From a bacterium (GTDB taxonomy: Bacteria > Desulfobacterota > Anaeroferrophillalia > Anaeroferrophillales > Anaeroferrophillaceae): 9,043 bases of DNA. The notes beneath the pieces were generated by a model. The model saw only the letters and a program-made list of their open reading frames with translations. It did no database searches and was not told where the DNA came from. How positions within the stretch are numbered: the stretch's first letter is position 1; each line of letters begins with the position of its first letter. The position numbers and the translations under genes were made by a program. Shown one piece after another: positions 1 to 7,063 of the stretch. The stretch lies in assembly GCA_029940125.1 (NCBI GenBank), contig JAOZRP010000036.1:2803-11845 (forward strand), read 5' to 3'.

Positions 1-101
1 TCAGCTGCAAATCAAGGAAAAGAAAGAGAAACCTGCGCAAGTCGACCATCGTCGACCCGGCAAACAGCAAGGGAATCGTCAGGATGCTTCCCTACCTCTA
101 G
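1..101 (+). CDS. rpmI: 50S ribosomal protein L35, 3' end only
   Basis: The left edge cuts into a gene whose last 32 codons are readable from base 3 and end at a TAG stop at 99-101. The translation contains RKRNLRKSTIVD and ends in RMLPYL, which is the recognisable basic C-terminus of ribosomal protein L35, a small protein of about 65 residues bound to 23S rRNA in the large subunit. The start codon and about half the protein lie outside the window. Identity is supported by rplT following on the same strand, the universal rpmI-rplT order of the infC operon. The stop codon lies in a small imperfect hairpin (88-94 with 99-106, loop CCTC, one bulged G) that has no T-run behind it, so I do not read it as a terminator. 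Confidence 0.93.
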   Translation, partial: SCKSRKRKRNLRKSTIVDPANSKGIVRMLPYL

Positions 102-143
102 GGGAAATGCCGATTCGACGCGCCGACAGTATCACCTAAATCA

Positions 144-286
144 AGCTATTAGCTTTTAGCTGTTAGTTTAATGATTGCATGCCATTAACCATTACAAGCC
201 TTCACCCTTCGGGTGTTGGTTCTCATGAATGTAAATCCTTGATTTTTTAAGGCTAAACGCTTATGGCTAACGGCTAATCGCTCAAC
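144..286 (+). repeat. Intergenic repeat element, copy 1, between rpmI and rplT
   Basis: This lies in the 224-base gap between rpmI and rplT, where no coding frame is credible. Bases 191-286 match the reverse complement of 8865-8960 without gaps, 82 of 96 by hand count. The element has three parts. Bases 144-171 hold four degenerate heptamers of the form AGCNNTT. Bases 191-250 are a core with a 5-bp hairpin (CACCC, loop TTC, GGGTG at 203-215). Bases 251-285 hold five degenerate heptamers of the form NGCTAAN. The two heptamer runs are roughly inverted to one another and could pair imperfectly across the core. It ends 39 bases before the rplT start. The layout resembles REP- or MITE-like non-autonomous repeats, but I do not recognise a named family. 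Confidence 0.75.
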
Positions 287-325
287 ATAAGTATCACTAT
301 ACCGATGATTTTGAAGGAGTAAACA

Positions 326-691
326 ATGCCTAGAGTAAAAGGTGGATATAAAGCTACCCGTCGACACAAGAAAGTTTTGAAGCTGGCCAAGGGCTACCGC
401 GGCGCCCGCAGCAAACTGTATCGCAGCGCCGCCGAGACCGTTGACCGGGCCTTGAATTATGCCTACCGCGACCGCAAGGTCAGGAAACGGGATTTCCGCA
501 GCCTGTGGATCACCCGGATCAACGCCGCCTCCCGGCTGCACGGCATGTCCTACAGCAAGCTGATCAACGGCTTGACCAAGGCCAACATCACCGTGGACCG
601 CAAGATCCTGGCCGACATCGCTGTCAATGATCCGGCGGCTTTTGGCGAATTCGTCAATCTGGCATCAACCGCGCTCAACGGCCAGGGGTAA
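326..691 (+). CDS. rplT: 50S ribosomal protein L20
   Basis: This encodes a 121-residue, strongly basic protein beginning MPRVKGGYKATRRHKKVLK, the classic L20 N-terminus, followed by AKGYRGARSKLYRSA and the RKRDFRSLWI segment. Length fits the family (about 117-120 residues). L20 is an early assembly protein that binds 23S rRNA in the large subunit; in E. coli and B. subtilis it also represses its own operon by binding the leader mRNA. The ATG has a strong Shine-Dalgarno GAAGGAG six bases upstream. It follows rpmI after an abnormally long 224-base gap that carries a repeat element, so its translation may be less tightly coupled to rpmI than usual. Its TAA stop shares one base with the pheS start (TAATG). 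Confidence 0.98.
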   Translation: MPRVKGGYKATRRHKKVLKLAKGYRGARSKLYRSAAETVDRALNYAYRDRKVRKRDFRSLWITRINAASRLHGMSYSKLINGLTKANITVDRKILADIAVNDPAAFGEFVNLASTALNGQG

Positions 692-1707
692 TGAAAGAAA
701 AACTTCAGCAGCTGCTTGAAAAGGCTCTCCAGGCGCTGGACGATTCAACCCTGATTGATGAAGTAGAAGCGTTGCGGGTGCGTTACCTGGGCCGCAAGGG
801 CGAGATTACCAGCCTGCTCAAGACCCTTGGCACCCTGCCCGCCGATCAGCGGCCGGCCATGGGGCAGCTGGCCAACGAAATCAAGCAGAAACTGCACCAA
901 CATTTCGAGGAAGCCCGGCAGCGGCTGGCCGGCGAGGCCCGCCAACAGCAGCTGGCCTCCGGAACCATCGACACCACCCTGCCGGGCCGGCGGCAGTTCC
1001 ACGGCCACCTGCACCCTACGTCCCTGGTTATTGACGACATCACGGCCATTTTTACCCGGATGGGGTTTACCACCGCCAGGGGGCCGGAAGTTGAGCTGGA
1101 CTATTATAACTTTGAAGCCCTGAACATCCCCAAGGATCACCCGGCCAGGCAGATGCAGGACACCTTCTACATCAGCGATGACGTGGTCCTGCGCACCCAC
1201 ACCTCGCCGATGCAGATCCGGGTAATGGAAAAGCAGGAGCCCCCGGTCTTTGTCATTGTCCCCGGGAAGGTCTACCGCTGCGACTCCGACCTCACCCACA
1301 CCCCGATGTTTCACCAGGTTGAAGGGCTGATGGTCGACAGGCAGATAACCTTTGCCGACCTCAAGGGGGTGCTGACGGATTTTCTGCACCTGTTCTTCAA
1401 TGCCAGCGTCAAGGTTCGCTTCCGTCCCAGTTACTTTCCCTTTACCGAACCCAGCGCCGAGGTTGACATTGCCTGCGTCATCTGCCAGGGCAAGGGCTGC
1501 CGGGTCTGCGGCCATACGGGCTGGCTCGAAATCCTGGGATGCGGGATGGTTGATCCGGCCGTGTACAAGTTTGTTGATTACGATCCCGAAAAAGTCAGCG
1601 GTTTCGCTTTCGGTATGGGCGTGGAAAGACTGGCCATGCTCCGCTACGGCATCGACGACCTGCGGCTGTTTTTTGCCAATGACATTCGCTTCCTGCGGCA
1701 ATTTTAA
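691..1707 (+). CDS. pheS: Phenylalanine--tRNA ligase alpha subunit
   Basis: The 338-residue catalytic subunit of the alpha2-beta2 class II synthetase that charges tRNA-Phe in the cytoplasm. Visible parts are the N-terminal coiled-coil (about 1-90), the class II core with motif 2 around FHQVEGLMVD, and motif 3 in the C-terminal GFAFGMGVERLAMLRYG. Ala306 in GFAFG corresponds to E. coli Ala294, the residue that sets Phe selectivity. Four cysteines (262, 265, 270, 273) in a CxxC-x4-CxxC arrangement precede HTGWLEILG; this zinc-knuckle-like insert occurs in many bacterial PheS proteins but not in E. coli. The protein is slightly longer than E. coli PheS (327). The start overlaps the rplT stop by one base, implying translational coupling; a GGGG inside the rplT end may serve as ribosome binding site. 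Confidence 0.98.
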   Translation: MKEKLQQLLEKALQALDDSTLIDEVEALRVRYLGRKGEITSLLKTLGTLPADQRPAMGQLANEIKQKLHQHFEEARQRLAGEARQQQLASGTIDTTLPGRRQFHGHLHPTSLVIDDITAIFTRMGFTTARGPEVELDYYNFEALNIPKDHPARQMQDTFYISDDVVLRTHTSPMQIRVMEKQEPPVFVIVPGKVYRCDSDLTHTPMFHQVEGLMVDRQITFADLKGVLTDFLHLFFNASVKVRFRPSYFPFTEPSAEVDIACVICQGKGCRVCGHTGWLEILGCGMVDPAVYKFVDYDPEKVSGFAFGMGVERLAMLRYGIDDLRLFFANDIRFLRQF

Positions 1708-1742
1708 TTTTTTTTACGAATGAATCGGAAAGAACCAGATAA

Positions 1743-4148
1743 ATGAACGTCAGCTGGAAATGGATTGGTGATTTTGTCGACCTTGACGGCATTGATCCGC
1801 TGGAGGCCGCCGAGCGACTGACCATGTCGGGACTGGAAGTCGCCGGGGTAAAGCCGCTCTGCGACCCGGCCCTGAGCCGGATTGTCACCGCCCAGATCAC
1901 CGCCCTTGAAAAACATCCCCAGGCGGACAAGCTCTCGCTCTGCACCGTGTTTGACGGCCAGGAGAACTTTTCCATCATCTGCGGCGCCCGCAACATGAAG
2001 GCCGGCGACAAGGTCGCCATGGCCCCGGTAGGAACCCGCTTTCCCAACGGCCTGACCATCAAAAAGGCAAAAATCAGGGGAATTTCTTCCTCGGGCATGC
2101 TCTGCTCCGCCGCCGAAATGGGCCTGGAAGAGGAATCCAGCGGCATTATCATCCTGCCGGAATCGGCGCCCCTGGGCATTCCGGTCATCCAATGCCTGGA
2201 ACTTGACGACCAGGTGCTGGAAATCGAAATCACTCCCAACCGGGGCGACTGCCTCAGCGTCATCGGCGTGGCCCGGGAAATCGCCGCCCTCTACCAGCGG
2301 CCGTTCAGCTATCCCACCCCTGCTTTTGAAGAAAGCGGCCCGCCGACCGCCGAGCTGGTCAAGATCGAGATCCAGGACCCGGAACTCTGTCCCCGCTATG
2401 TCGGCCGAATCGCTGAACAGATTGTGCTGGCAGAATCGCCCGCCTGGATGAAGCAGCGGCTGCAGGCCGCCGGGGTCAGGTCCATCAACAACGTTGTCGA
2501 CATTACCAACTACGTCATGCTGGAAACCGGCCAGCCCCTGCATGCCTTCGATTTGGACATGGTGGGCGGACGGCAGATCATCGTCAGGAAGGCCGGCAGC
2601 GACCAGAGTTTCGTCACCCTGGATGAGGTGGAACGCCGTCTGGACCCCGAAATCCTGATGATTTGCGACGGCAACGGCCCAGTGGCGGTCGCCGGCATCA
2701 TGGGCGGCTTGAACTCGGAAATCACCGAAAACACCAGAAACGTGCTGATTGAAAGCGCATTCTTCCAGCCGGCTTCCATCCGGCGTTCCGCCCGGCTGCT
2801 GGGACTTTCCACTGAATCGTCATATCGCTTTGAACGGGGCGTTGATCCCGGCGGCAGTGGCCTGGCCGCCGATCGGGCCATCGAGCTGCTGCACCAGCTG
2901 GCCCAGGCCAGGATCGCTGTTGGCCGGGTCGATGTTAATCCCCAGCCTTATGAACCCGGCAAGGTGACCATCCGCACCGGCTACACCAGCCGCCTGCTGG
3001 GCATTGAGCTTAAGCCGGCCGAGATCAAGAACATCCTGGAAAGACTGCAGTTTGAACTGGTGGAAACCGCTGGTGATTCATTCACCGTCCGCGCCCCGTC
3101 ATACCGCTTCGACATTGAACGGGAAGCCGACCTGATCGAGGAAGTCGCCCGAATCTATGGCTACAACAACATTCCCACCACCCTGCCGGTCATCCGGGAA
3201 CAGGGCGGCGCCGGCTTCGACGACGAACGCCTGCCCCGCCTGCTGAAGTCAATGGCCACCGCCTACGGATACAGCGAGGCCATCAACTACAGCTTCATGG
3301 ACCCGGCTGCCCTGGAGCAGCTCCGCCTCCCCGAAGGGGACCAGCGACGACAATGTGTCAGGCTCATCAACCCGCTGACCGAGGAGATGTCGGTGATGAG
3401 GACCTCCCTGATGCCGGCCCTGCTCAACAACCTGGTTGACAACTACCGGGTTTTCCATCGCGACATCAGGCTCTTTGAATACGGCAAGGTTTTTCTGCCC
3501 CGGGACGGCGAACCGCAGCCGGAAGAACGGTATTACCTGGCCGGGGTGGCCAGCGGCCGGCGCTGCCCGCTGCATTTTGACCATCCCGACGCCATGGTGG
3601 ATTTTTATGATCTCAAGGGCCTGCTGGAAGATATCGCCGCCGCCTGCCGGGTAAACTTCTCCTTTTCAGCGGAAAACGTGGAAAGCTACCTGCACCCGGG
3701 ACGCGCCGCCGCCATTCTGCTTGACGGACGGGTCATCGGCGGTTTCGGCCAGCTGCATCCCGACCTGGCCGAACAGCTGGATGTTTCTCAGGATATCTTC
3801 CTTTTTGAACTCCAGGTTGAACCGCTGCAGGCGGCCGCCGGATTTCGGCCGGCCTTCCAAGCCATACCCCGCTATCCGGCCAGCTACCGCGACCTGGCGG
3901 TGGTCATCGATGACCACGTCAGCGCCGGGAAGCTGGTTGAAGCGGTCCGGCAGGTCAACAAGCTGATAACGGCGGTGGAAATCTTTGATATTTATAAAGG
4001 AAGCCAGATTCCTGCCGATAAGAAGAGTATCGCCCTGAAAATTACCTTTCAGGACATGAATAAAACCTTGACAGACAAAAAGGTAAATGCCATTATTGAA
4101 AAAATCGGCAAACGTATAAAACATGATTTTAATGGCCAGATCCGCTGA
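1743..4148 (+). CDS. pheT: Phenylalanine--tRNA ligase beta subunit
   Basis: The 801-residue beta subunit of PheRS, the usual full-length bacterial form (E. coli 795). In order: a short N-terminal region (MNVSWKWIGDFVD), a tRNA-binding OB domain at about 44-152 (HPQADKLSLC, ICGARN, SSGMLCS), the B3/B4 editing domain at about 210-390 that hydrolyses Tyr-tRNA-Phe (around INNVVDITNYVMLE), the B5 DNA-binding-like domain at about 407-480 ending in EEVARIYGYNNIP, a catalytic-like core, and the C-terminal anticodon-binding FDX-ACB domain from about 706 (YPASYRDLAVVID to the end). The gap to pheS is 35 bases and includes a run of eight Ts. The ribosome binding site (GGAAAG, about 10 bases upstream) is weak, so coupling to pheS translation is likely. 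Confidence 0.98.
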   Translation: MNVSWKWIGDFVDLDGIDPLEAAERLTMSGLEVAGVKPLCDPALSRIVTAQITALEKHPQADKLSLCTVFDGQENFSIICGARNMKAGDKVAMAPVGTRFPNGLTIKKAKIRGISSSGMLCSAAEMGLEEESSGIIILPESAPLGIPVIQCLELDDQVLEIEITPNRGDCLSVIGVAREIAALYQRPFSYPTPAFEESGPPTAELVKIEIQDPELCPRYVGRIAEQIVLAESPAWMKQRLQAAGVRSINNVVDITNYVMLETGQPLHAFDLDMVGGRQIIVRKAGSDQSFVTLDEVERRLDPEILMICDGNGPVAVAGIMGGLNSEITENTRNVLIESAFFQPASIRRSARLLGLSTESSYRFERGVDPGGSGLAADRAIELLHQLAQARIAVGRVDVNPQPYEPGKVTIRTGYTSRLLGIELKPAEIKNILERLQFELVETAGDSFTVRAPSYRFDIEREADLIEEVARIYGYNNIPTTLPVIREQGGAGFDDERLPRLLKSMATAYGYSEAINYSFMDPAALEQLRLPEGDQRRQCVRLINPLTEEMSVMRTSLMPALLNNLVDNYRVFHRDIRLFEYGKVFLPRDGEPQPEERYYLAGVASGRRCPLHFDHPDAMVDFYDLKGLLEDIAAACRVNFSFSAENVESYLHPGRAAAILLDGRVIGGFGQLHPDLAEQLDVSQDIFLFELQVEPLQAAAGFRPAFQAIPRYPASYRDLAVVIDDHVSAGKLVEAVRQVNKLITAVEIFDIYKGSQIPADKKSIALKITFQDMNKTLTDKKVNAIIEKIGKRIKHDFNGQIR

Positions 4149-4186
4149 TTGATAAAGCTATGACTACACCGACAAGGGGAACGAAA

Positions 4187-4465
4187 ATGACCAAGGCAGA
4201 TATCGTTGAAACGATCTACGAAAAGGTGGGTTTGTCCAAGCGAGAGTCAGCCCGGATAGTTGACATGATTTTCGAAATCATCAAGGGCAAGCTGGAAAAC
4301 GGCGAAAACGTCAAGATTTCCGGCTTTGGCAGTTTTACCGTTCGGGACAAAAAAGCCCGGCGCGGTCGCAATCCCCAAACCGGCGAGGAAATTACCATTG
4401 CCGCTCGGCGGGTATTGAGTTTCAAGCCAAGCAACGTCCTGCGCAAACATATCAACGAAAATTGA
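4187..4465 (+). CDS. ihfA: Integration host factor alpha-type DNA-bending protein
   Basis: A 92-residue HU/IHF-family protein. The family signature runs through KISGFGSFTVRDKKARRG and GRNPQTGEEI, with the beta-ribbon arm and its tip proline (Pro63) that intercalates into DNA. These proteins act as dimers that bend DNA for replication, recombination and transcription. The position directly after pheT is that of ihfA in gammaproteobacteria and many deltaproteobacteria, which is why I name it alpha rather than HU; sequence alone separates the two less surely. I chose the ATG at 4187 because AAGGGG lies seven bases upstream and the protein then begins MTKADIVE like its relatives. The in-frame ATG at 4160 has no ribosome binding site. 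It starts 38 bases after pheT. Confidence 0.92.
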   Translation: MTKADIVETIYEKVGLSKRESARIVDMIFEIIKGKLENGENVKISGFGSFTVRDKKARRGRNPQTGEEITIAARRVLSFKPSNVLRKHINEN

Positions 4466-4477
4466 TAATACCTTTAT

Positions 4478-4822
4478 ATGAGCACAGACGGCATTCCCGA
4501 CAAACTGTTTTTTCGCATCGGTGAAGTAAGCGACATCGTCGGCGTAAAGCCCTATGTGCTGAGATACTGGGAATCGGAATTCGACCTCATTGCTCCCGAA
4601 AAGAGCAACAGCAGGCAGCGGCTTTATCAACGGCGGGACCTGGAACTGCTGCGGGAAATCAAGCAGTTGCTTTACGAGGAAGGCTTTACCATCGCCGGGG
4701 CCAGGAAGCGATTGAAAGAATTAAAGAAACAGAAACTTAAAAAACCAGCCGGCAATGCTGAATTACTGGCCGATATCAGGAACGAGCTGGAAGAGATCAA
4801 ATCACTTTTTCATTCCAGGTAA
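4478..4822 (+). CDS. MerR-family transcriptional regulator, small
   Basis: A 114-residue protein with an N-terminal MerR-type winged helix-turn-helix (about 11-78): FFRIGEVSDIVGVKPYVLRYWE is the recognition unit, followed by RLYQRRDLELLREIKQLLYEEG and FTIAGARKRLKEL. The remaining 35 or so residues are lysine-rich, then a short helix likely to form a dimer coiled coil (ELLADIRNELEEIKSLF). There is no C-terminal effector domain and no cysteine, so metal sensing of the MerR/CueR type is not supported. It lies 12 bases after ihfA with no clear Shine-Dalgarno, suggesting translational coupling. Small MerR genes after ihfA are common in deltaproteobacteria; their target is not known to me. No MerR-type promoter with a 19-20 base spacer was evident nearby. 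Confidence 0.9.
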   Translation: MSTDGIPDKLFFRIGEVSDIVGVKPYVLRYWESEFDLIAPEKSNSRQRLYQRRDLELLREIKQLLYEEGFTIAGARKRLKELKKQKLKKPAGNAELLADIRNELEEIKSLFHSR

Positions 4823-4861
4823 TTAAATAAACAACCACACATTTTATTTTTACGAAAGAAC

Positions 4862-4938
<77 letters not shown>

Positions 4939-4955
4939 GTTTTTATTTTTCACTG

Positions 4956-4989
4956 ACAGCGATCGGCCTGACGGCAGGTCGCTGTTTTT
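4956..4989 (+). terminator. Rho-independent terminator after tRNA-Pro
   Basis: A long stem: ACAGCGATC (4956-4964) pairs with GGTCGCTGT (4977-4985), with one G-T pair. After a G/A mismatch, GCC/GGC close a TGAC tetraloop. A run of five Ts (4985-4989) follows. It lies 17 bases past the tRNA CCA end and should end the rplT-pheST-ihfA-merR-tRNA transcription unit before mltF. Confidence 0.85.
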
Positions 4990-5049
4990 CATTGTCGGAG
5001 TTTAGCACTGCCATCCAACCGCATCAGGGAAAGCAAAGGGGCAACAACC

Positions 5050-6423
5050 ATGAAGGAGTCCGGCAGACGATACCCGACCTTGTTCCTGCTCCTTCTGTTT
5101 TGCTGCCTGCTTCTTCCATCCTGCACCCTGCCCCCAGAAAGCCTCACCATCACTCCCGGCACGCTTACGGTCCTGACCCGCAACATCCCCACTGCCTACT
5201 ACGAAGGACCGGAAGGCAAAATGGGTTTTGAGTACGATCTGGCCAGGGCGTTCGCCGACCACCTGGGTTTAAAACTGAAGCTTAAGGTCGTTGACTCGGT
5301 TACCGACGCCCTCAAGGCAATGGAAAACGGCGAGGCCGATCTGGCCGCCGCCGGCCTGACCCGCACCGAGGAAAGGGAAAAGCGCTTTACCTTTGGCCCC
5401 GAATATCTCAAGGTCCAACAGCTGGTGGTCGGCAACCGCAACCGCCCCTACCCGAAAAAGGTGGAGGAACTGCCCGACTACGATCTGGTGGTGCTGAAAA
5501 ACACCAGCTACGTGGAAAAACTGCGGGAACTGAAGCTGCAGTATCCCAAGCTGCACTGGCGGGAAACCGATGAATACAGTACCGACCAGCTGCTGGAACA
5601 GGTCTGGCGCGGCACCATTCCCTGCACGGTATCGGATTCCAATATCCTGGCCATGAACCGGCGCTACTTCCCCGAACTGATGGTCGCCTTTCCCATCAGC
5701 GAGGAGCAGTCCCTGGCCTGGATCATCAACGGCAAGAAAAAAAAACTGAAAAATGAACTGTCCAAGTGGCTGGCCAAATTCAAAAAAACCGGCAAGTTCG
5801 CCGAATTGAGGGACCGCTACTACGCCTATACCGAAATTTTTGACTATGTGGACATCAAGGTGTTCACCCGCCGGATTTCCAGCCGGCTGCCGGCAATCCA
5901 ACCCTATTTCCAGAAATACGGCCGACAGTACAACATTCCCTGGACCCTGCTGGCCGCCAAAGCCTACCAGGAATCACACTGGGATCCCAACGCGGTCAGC
6001 CCCACCGGCGTCAAGGGCATCATGATGCTGACCCAGACCACCGCCAAGGCTCTGGGCGTCACCAATCTCCTTGATCCCGAACAGAGCATCAGGGGCGGCG
6101 CCCGCTATTTCCGCCAGCTGCTGGACCGCGTCCCCAAATCCGTCCCGGAAAACCAGCGTCTGGCTTTCGCCGTGGCCGCCTACAACGTCGGCATGGGGCA
6201 CATCTATGACGCTCGCGAACTGGCCCGGAAACTGGGAAAAGATCCCGACAGCTGGAAGGACATCAAAAGCGTCCTGCCCCTCCTGTCCCGCAAAAAATAC
6301 TACAAAACCCTCAAACATGGCTACGCCCGCGGCTACGAACCGGTCCGCTACGTGGAACGCATCTTCAATTACCGCAACATCCTGGAACAAAAGCTGGGGC
6401 TTTTATCCATTCATCCGGGCTGA
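5050..6423 (+). CDS. mltF: MltF-like membrane-bound lytic murein transglycosylase
   Basis: A 457-residue exported enzyme that cleaves the MurNAc-GlcNAc bond of peptidoglycan, forming 1,6-anhydro-MurNAc. Residues 1-25 form a signal peptide with a leucine-rich core ending LLPSC; Cys25 could be lipidated, although proline at -2 is unusual for a lipobox. Residues of about 38-265 are an ABC-type amino-acid solute-binding domain (LTVLTRNIPTAYYEG, GFEYDLARAFADHLGL), which in MltF is regulatory. From about 285 comes the SLT lysozyme-like domain with catalytic Glu308 in AYQESHWDPNAVSPTG, then GIMMLTQTTAKALGV and AVAAYNVGMGHIYDA. It is shorter than E. coli MltF (518). The ATG has AGGGG eight bases upstream. 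It stands alone between two terminators. Confidence 0.93.
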   Translation: MKESGRRYPTLFLLLLFCCLLLPSCTLPPESLTITPGTLTVLTRNIPTAYYEGPEGKMGFEYDLARAFADHLGLKLKLKVVDSVTDALKAMENGEADLAAAGLTRTEEREKRFTFGPEYLKVQQLVVGNRNRPYPKKVEELPDYDLVVLKNTSYVEKLRELKLQYPKLHWRETDEYSTDQLLEQVWRGTIPCTVSDSNILAMNRRYFPELMVAFPISEEQSLAWIINGKKKKLKNELSKWLAKFKKTGKFAELRDRYYAYTEIFDYVDIKVFTRRISSRLPAIQPYFQKYGRQYNIPWTLLAAKAYQESHWDPNAVSPTGVKGIMMLTQTTAKALGVTNLLDPEQSIRGGARYFRQLLDRVPKSVPENQRLAFAVAAYNVGMGHIYDARELARKLGKDPDSWKDIKSVLPLLSRKKYYKTLKHGYARGYEPVRYVERIFNYRNILEQKLGLLSIHPG

Positions 6424-6444
6424 ACCTCAGTGCCCCGCTTTTTT
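6416..6444 (+). terminator. Terminator overlapping the mltF stop codon
   Basis: CGGG (6416-6419) and CTGA (6420-6423, holding the TGA stop) pair with TCAG (6427-6430) and CCCG within 6433-6437. The loop is ACC and there is a small TG/C bulge on the 3' side. Six Ts (6439-6444) follow. The hairpin starts inside the last codons of mltF, so a terminating ribosome would cover part of it. Confidence 0.6.
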
Positions 6445-6457
6445 CCCAAAAAAAACC

Positions 6458-6487
6458 TTGATTGAAGATAGTCTTAAGCGCTAAAAT
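6458..6487 (+). promoter_or_regulatory. Possible sigma-70 promoter for trxC
   Basis: TTGATT at 6458-6463 and TAAAAT at 6482-6487 are separated by 18 bases. The -10 matches five of six consensus bases, the -35 four of six. It falls just after the mltF terminator and 49 bases before the trxC start, a fitting place. This is a consensus match only. Confidence 0.4.
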
Positions 6488-6535
6488 TCAAATGTTGACG
6501 CTTTCGTAAAAGTTGCCAAACCAAGGAGAAAAACC

Positions 6536-6973
6536 ATGAGCAGCACCGTCCTGCACATCGTCTGTCCCCACTGCCAGGCAATCAACCGCCTGCCGGCAAA
6601 CCGCCTCGGCGCCGGAGCCAAATGCGGCAAATGCCACCAGCCGCTCTTCACCGGCCGGCCGCTGGAGTTGACCGGCCGGACATTTCAGCGGCAGATCAGC
6701 CGCAGCGACATTCCGGTTCTGGTTGACTTCTGGGCGCCCTGGTGCGGCCCCTGTAAAATGATGGGCCCCGCTTTCGCCCAGGCCGCCAGTCGGCTTGAAC
6801 CGGCGGTTCGCCTGGCCAAGCTCAACACGGAAGCCGAACCGGCCATCGCGGCGCAATTCGGCATTCGCAGCATTCCAACCATGGTCTTCTTTCATCAGGG
6901 AAAGGAACTGGACCGCCAGTCCGGAGCCCTGGGAACCGAGGAGATTATTCGCTGGGCACAAAGCAGAACCTGA
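6536..6973 (+). CDS. trxC: Thioredoxin 2, zinc-ribbon type
   Basis: A 145-residue cytoplasmic thiol-disulfide reductase. The N-terminal extension carries two CxxC pairs (Cys10/13 and Cys30/33) forming the zinc ribbon that marks TrxC rather than TrxA. The thioredoxin fold follows, with VLVDFWAPWCGPCKMM (active site WCGPC at 69-73) and the cis-proline in RSIPTMVFF. E. coli TrxC has 139 residues and the same layout; it is induced by OxyR under peroxide stress and reduces oxidised protein thiols. The start has an AAGGAG ribosome binding site. It has its own upstream gap and lies 90 bases before rubrerythrin, another peroxide-defence protein, so shared control is plausible. I see no OxyR site that I can defend. 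Confidence 0.95.
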   Translation: MSSTVLHIVCPHCQAINRLPANRLGAGAKCGKCHQPLFTGRPLELTGRTFQRQISRSDIPVLVDFWAPWCGPCKMMGPAFAQAASRLEPAVRLAKLNTEAEPAIAAQFGIRSIPTMVFFHQGKELDRQSGALGTEEIIRWAQSRT

Positions 6974-7005
6974 TCCACCGTTCCCGGATCTGCACTGGAT
7001 AATTC

Positions 7006-7034
7006 TTGCATGATCACCACTCATCTGCTACAAA
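7006..7034 (+). promoter_or_regulatory. Weak candidate promoter for rubrerythrin
   Basis: TTGCAT (7006-7011) and TACAAA (7029-7034) are separated by 17 bases and lie 29 bases before the rubrerythrin ATG. Both boxes are imperfect (three and four of six). No clear PerR or Fur box was found. The 90-base gap after trxC makes a local promoter plausible but read-through from trxC is equally possible. Confidence 0.3.
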
Positions 7035-7063
7035 TAGGAAAAAATCTTATATAAGGAGAAGAA

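Noticed and set aside
41..56. Two GTCGAC palindromes in rpmI
   Set aside because: They fall in codons of a conserved L35 segment and need no other explanation.
745..1701. Long open frame on the minus strand, 318 codons, opposite pheS
   Set aside because: It is antisense to an unmistakable pheS; its length follows from the GC-rich codon bias of pheS, and its translation shows no recognisable domain.
1673..1715. Possible terminator or attenuator between pheS and pheT (TTGCC/GGCAA stem and eight Ts)
   Set aside because: The stem is only five base pairs with a long loop, the T-run is displaced from it, and terminating before pheT would unbalance a 2:2 enzyme.
4160..4186. Upstream in-frame ATG for ihfA adding nine residues
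   Set aside because: It has no Shine-Dalgarno, while the ATG at 4187 has AAGGGG at good spacing and gives the usual IHF N-terminus.
6495..6500. TTGACG as a -35 box for trxC
   Set aside because: No acceptable -10 hexamer lies 16-18 bases downstream; the pair at 6458/6482 is better.
6971..6992. GATCC/GGATC hairpin after trxC as a terminator
   Set aside because: A five-bp stem with a nine-base loop and no T-run is too weak.
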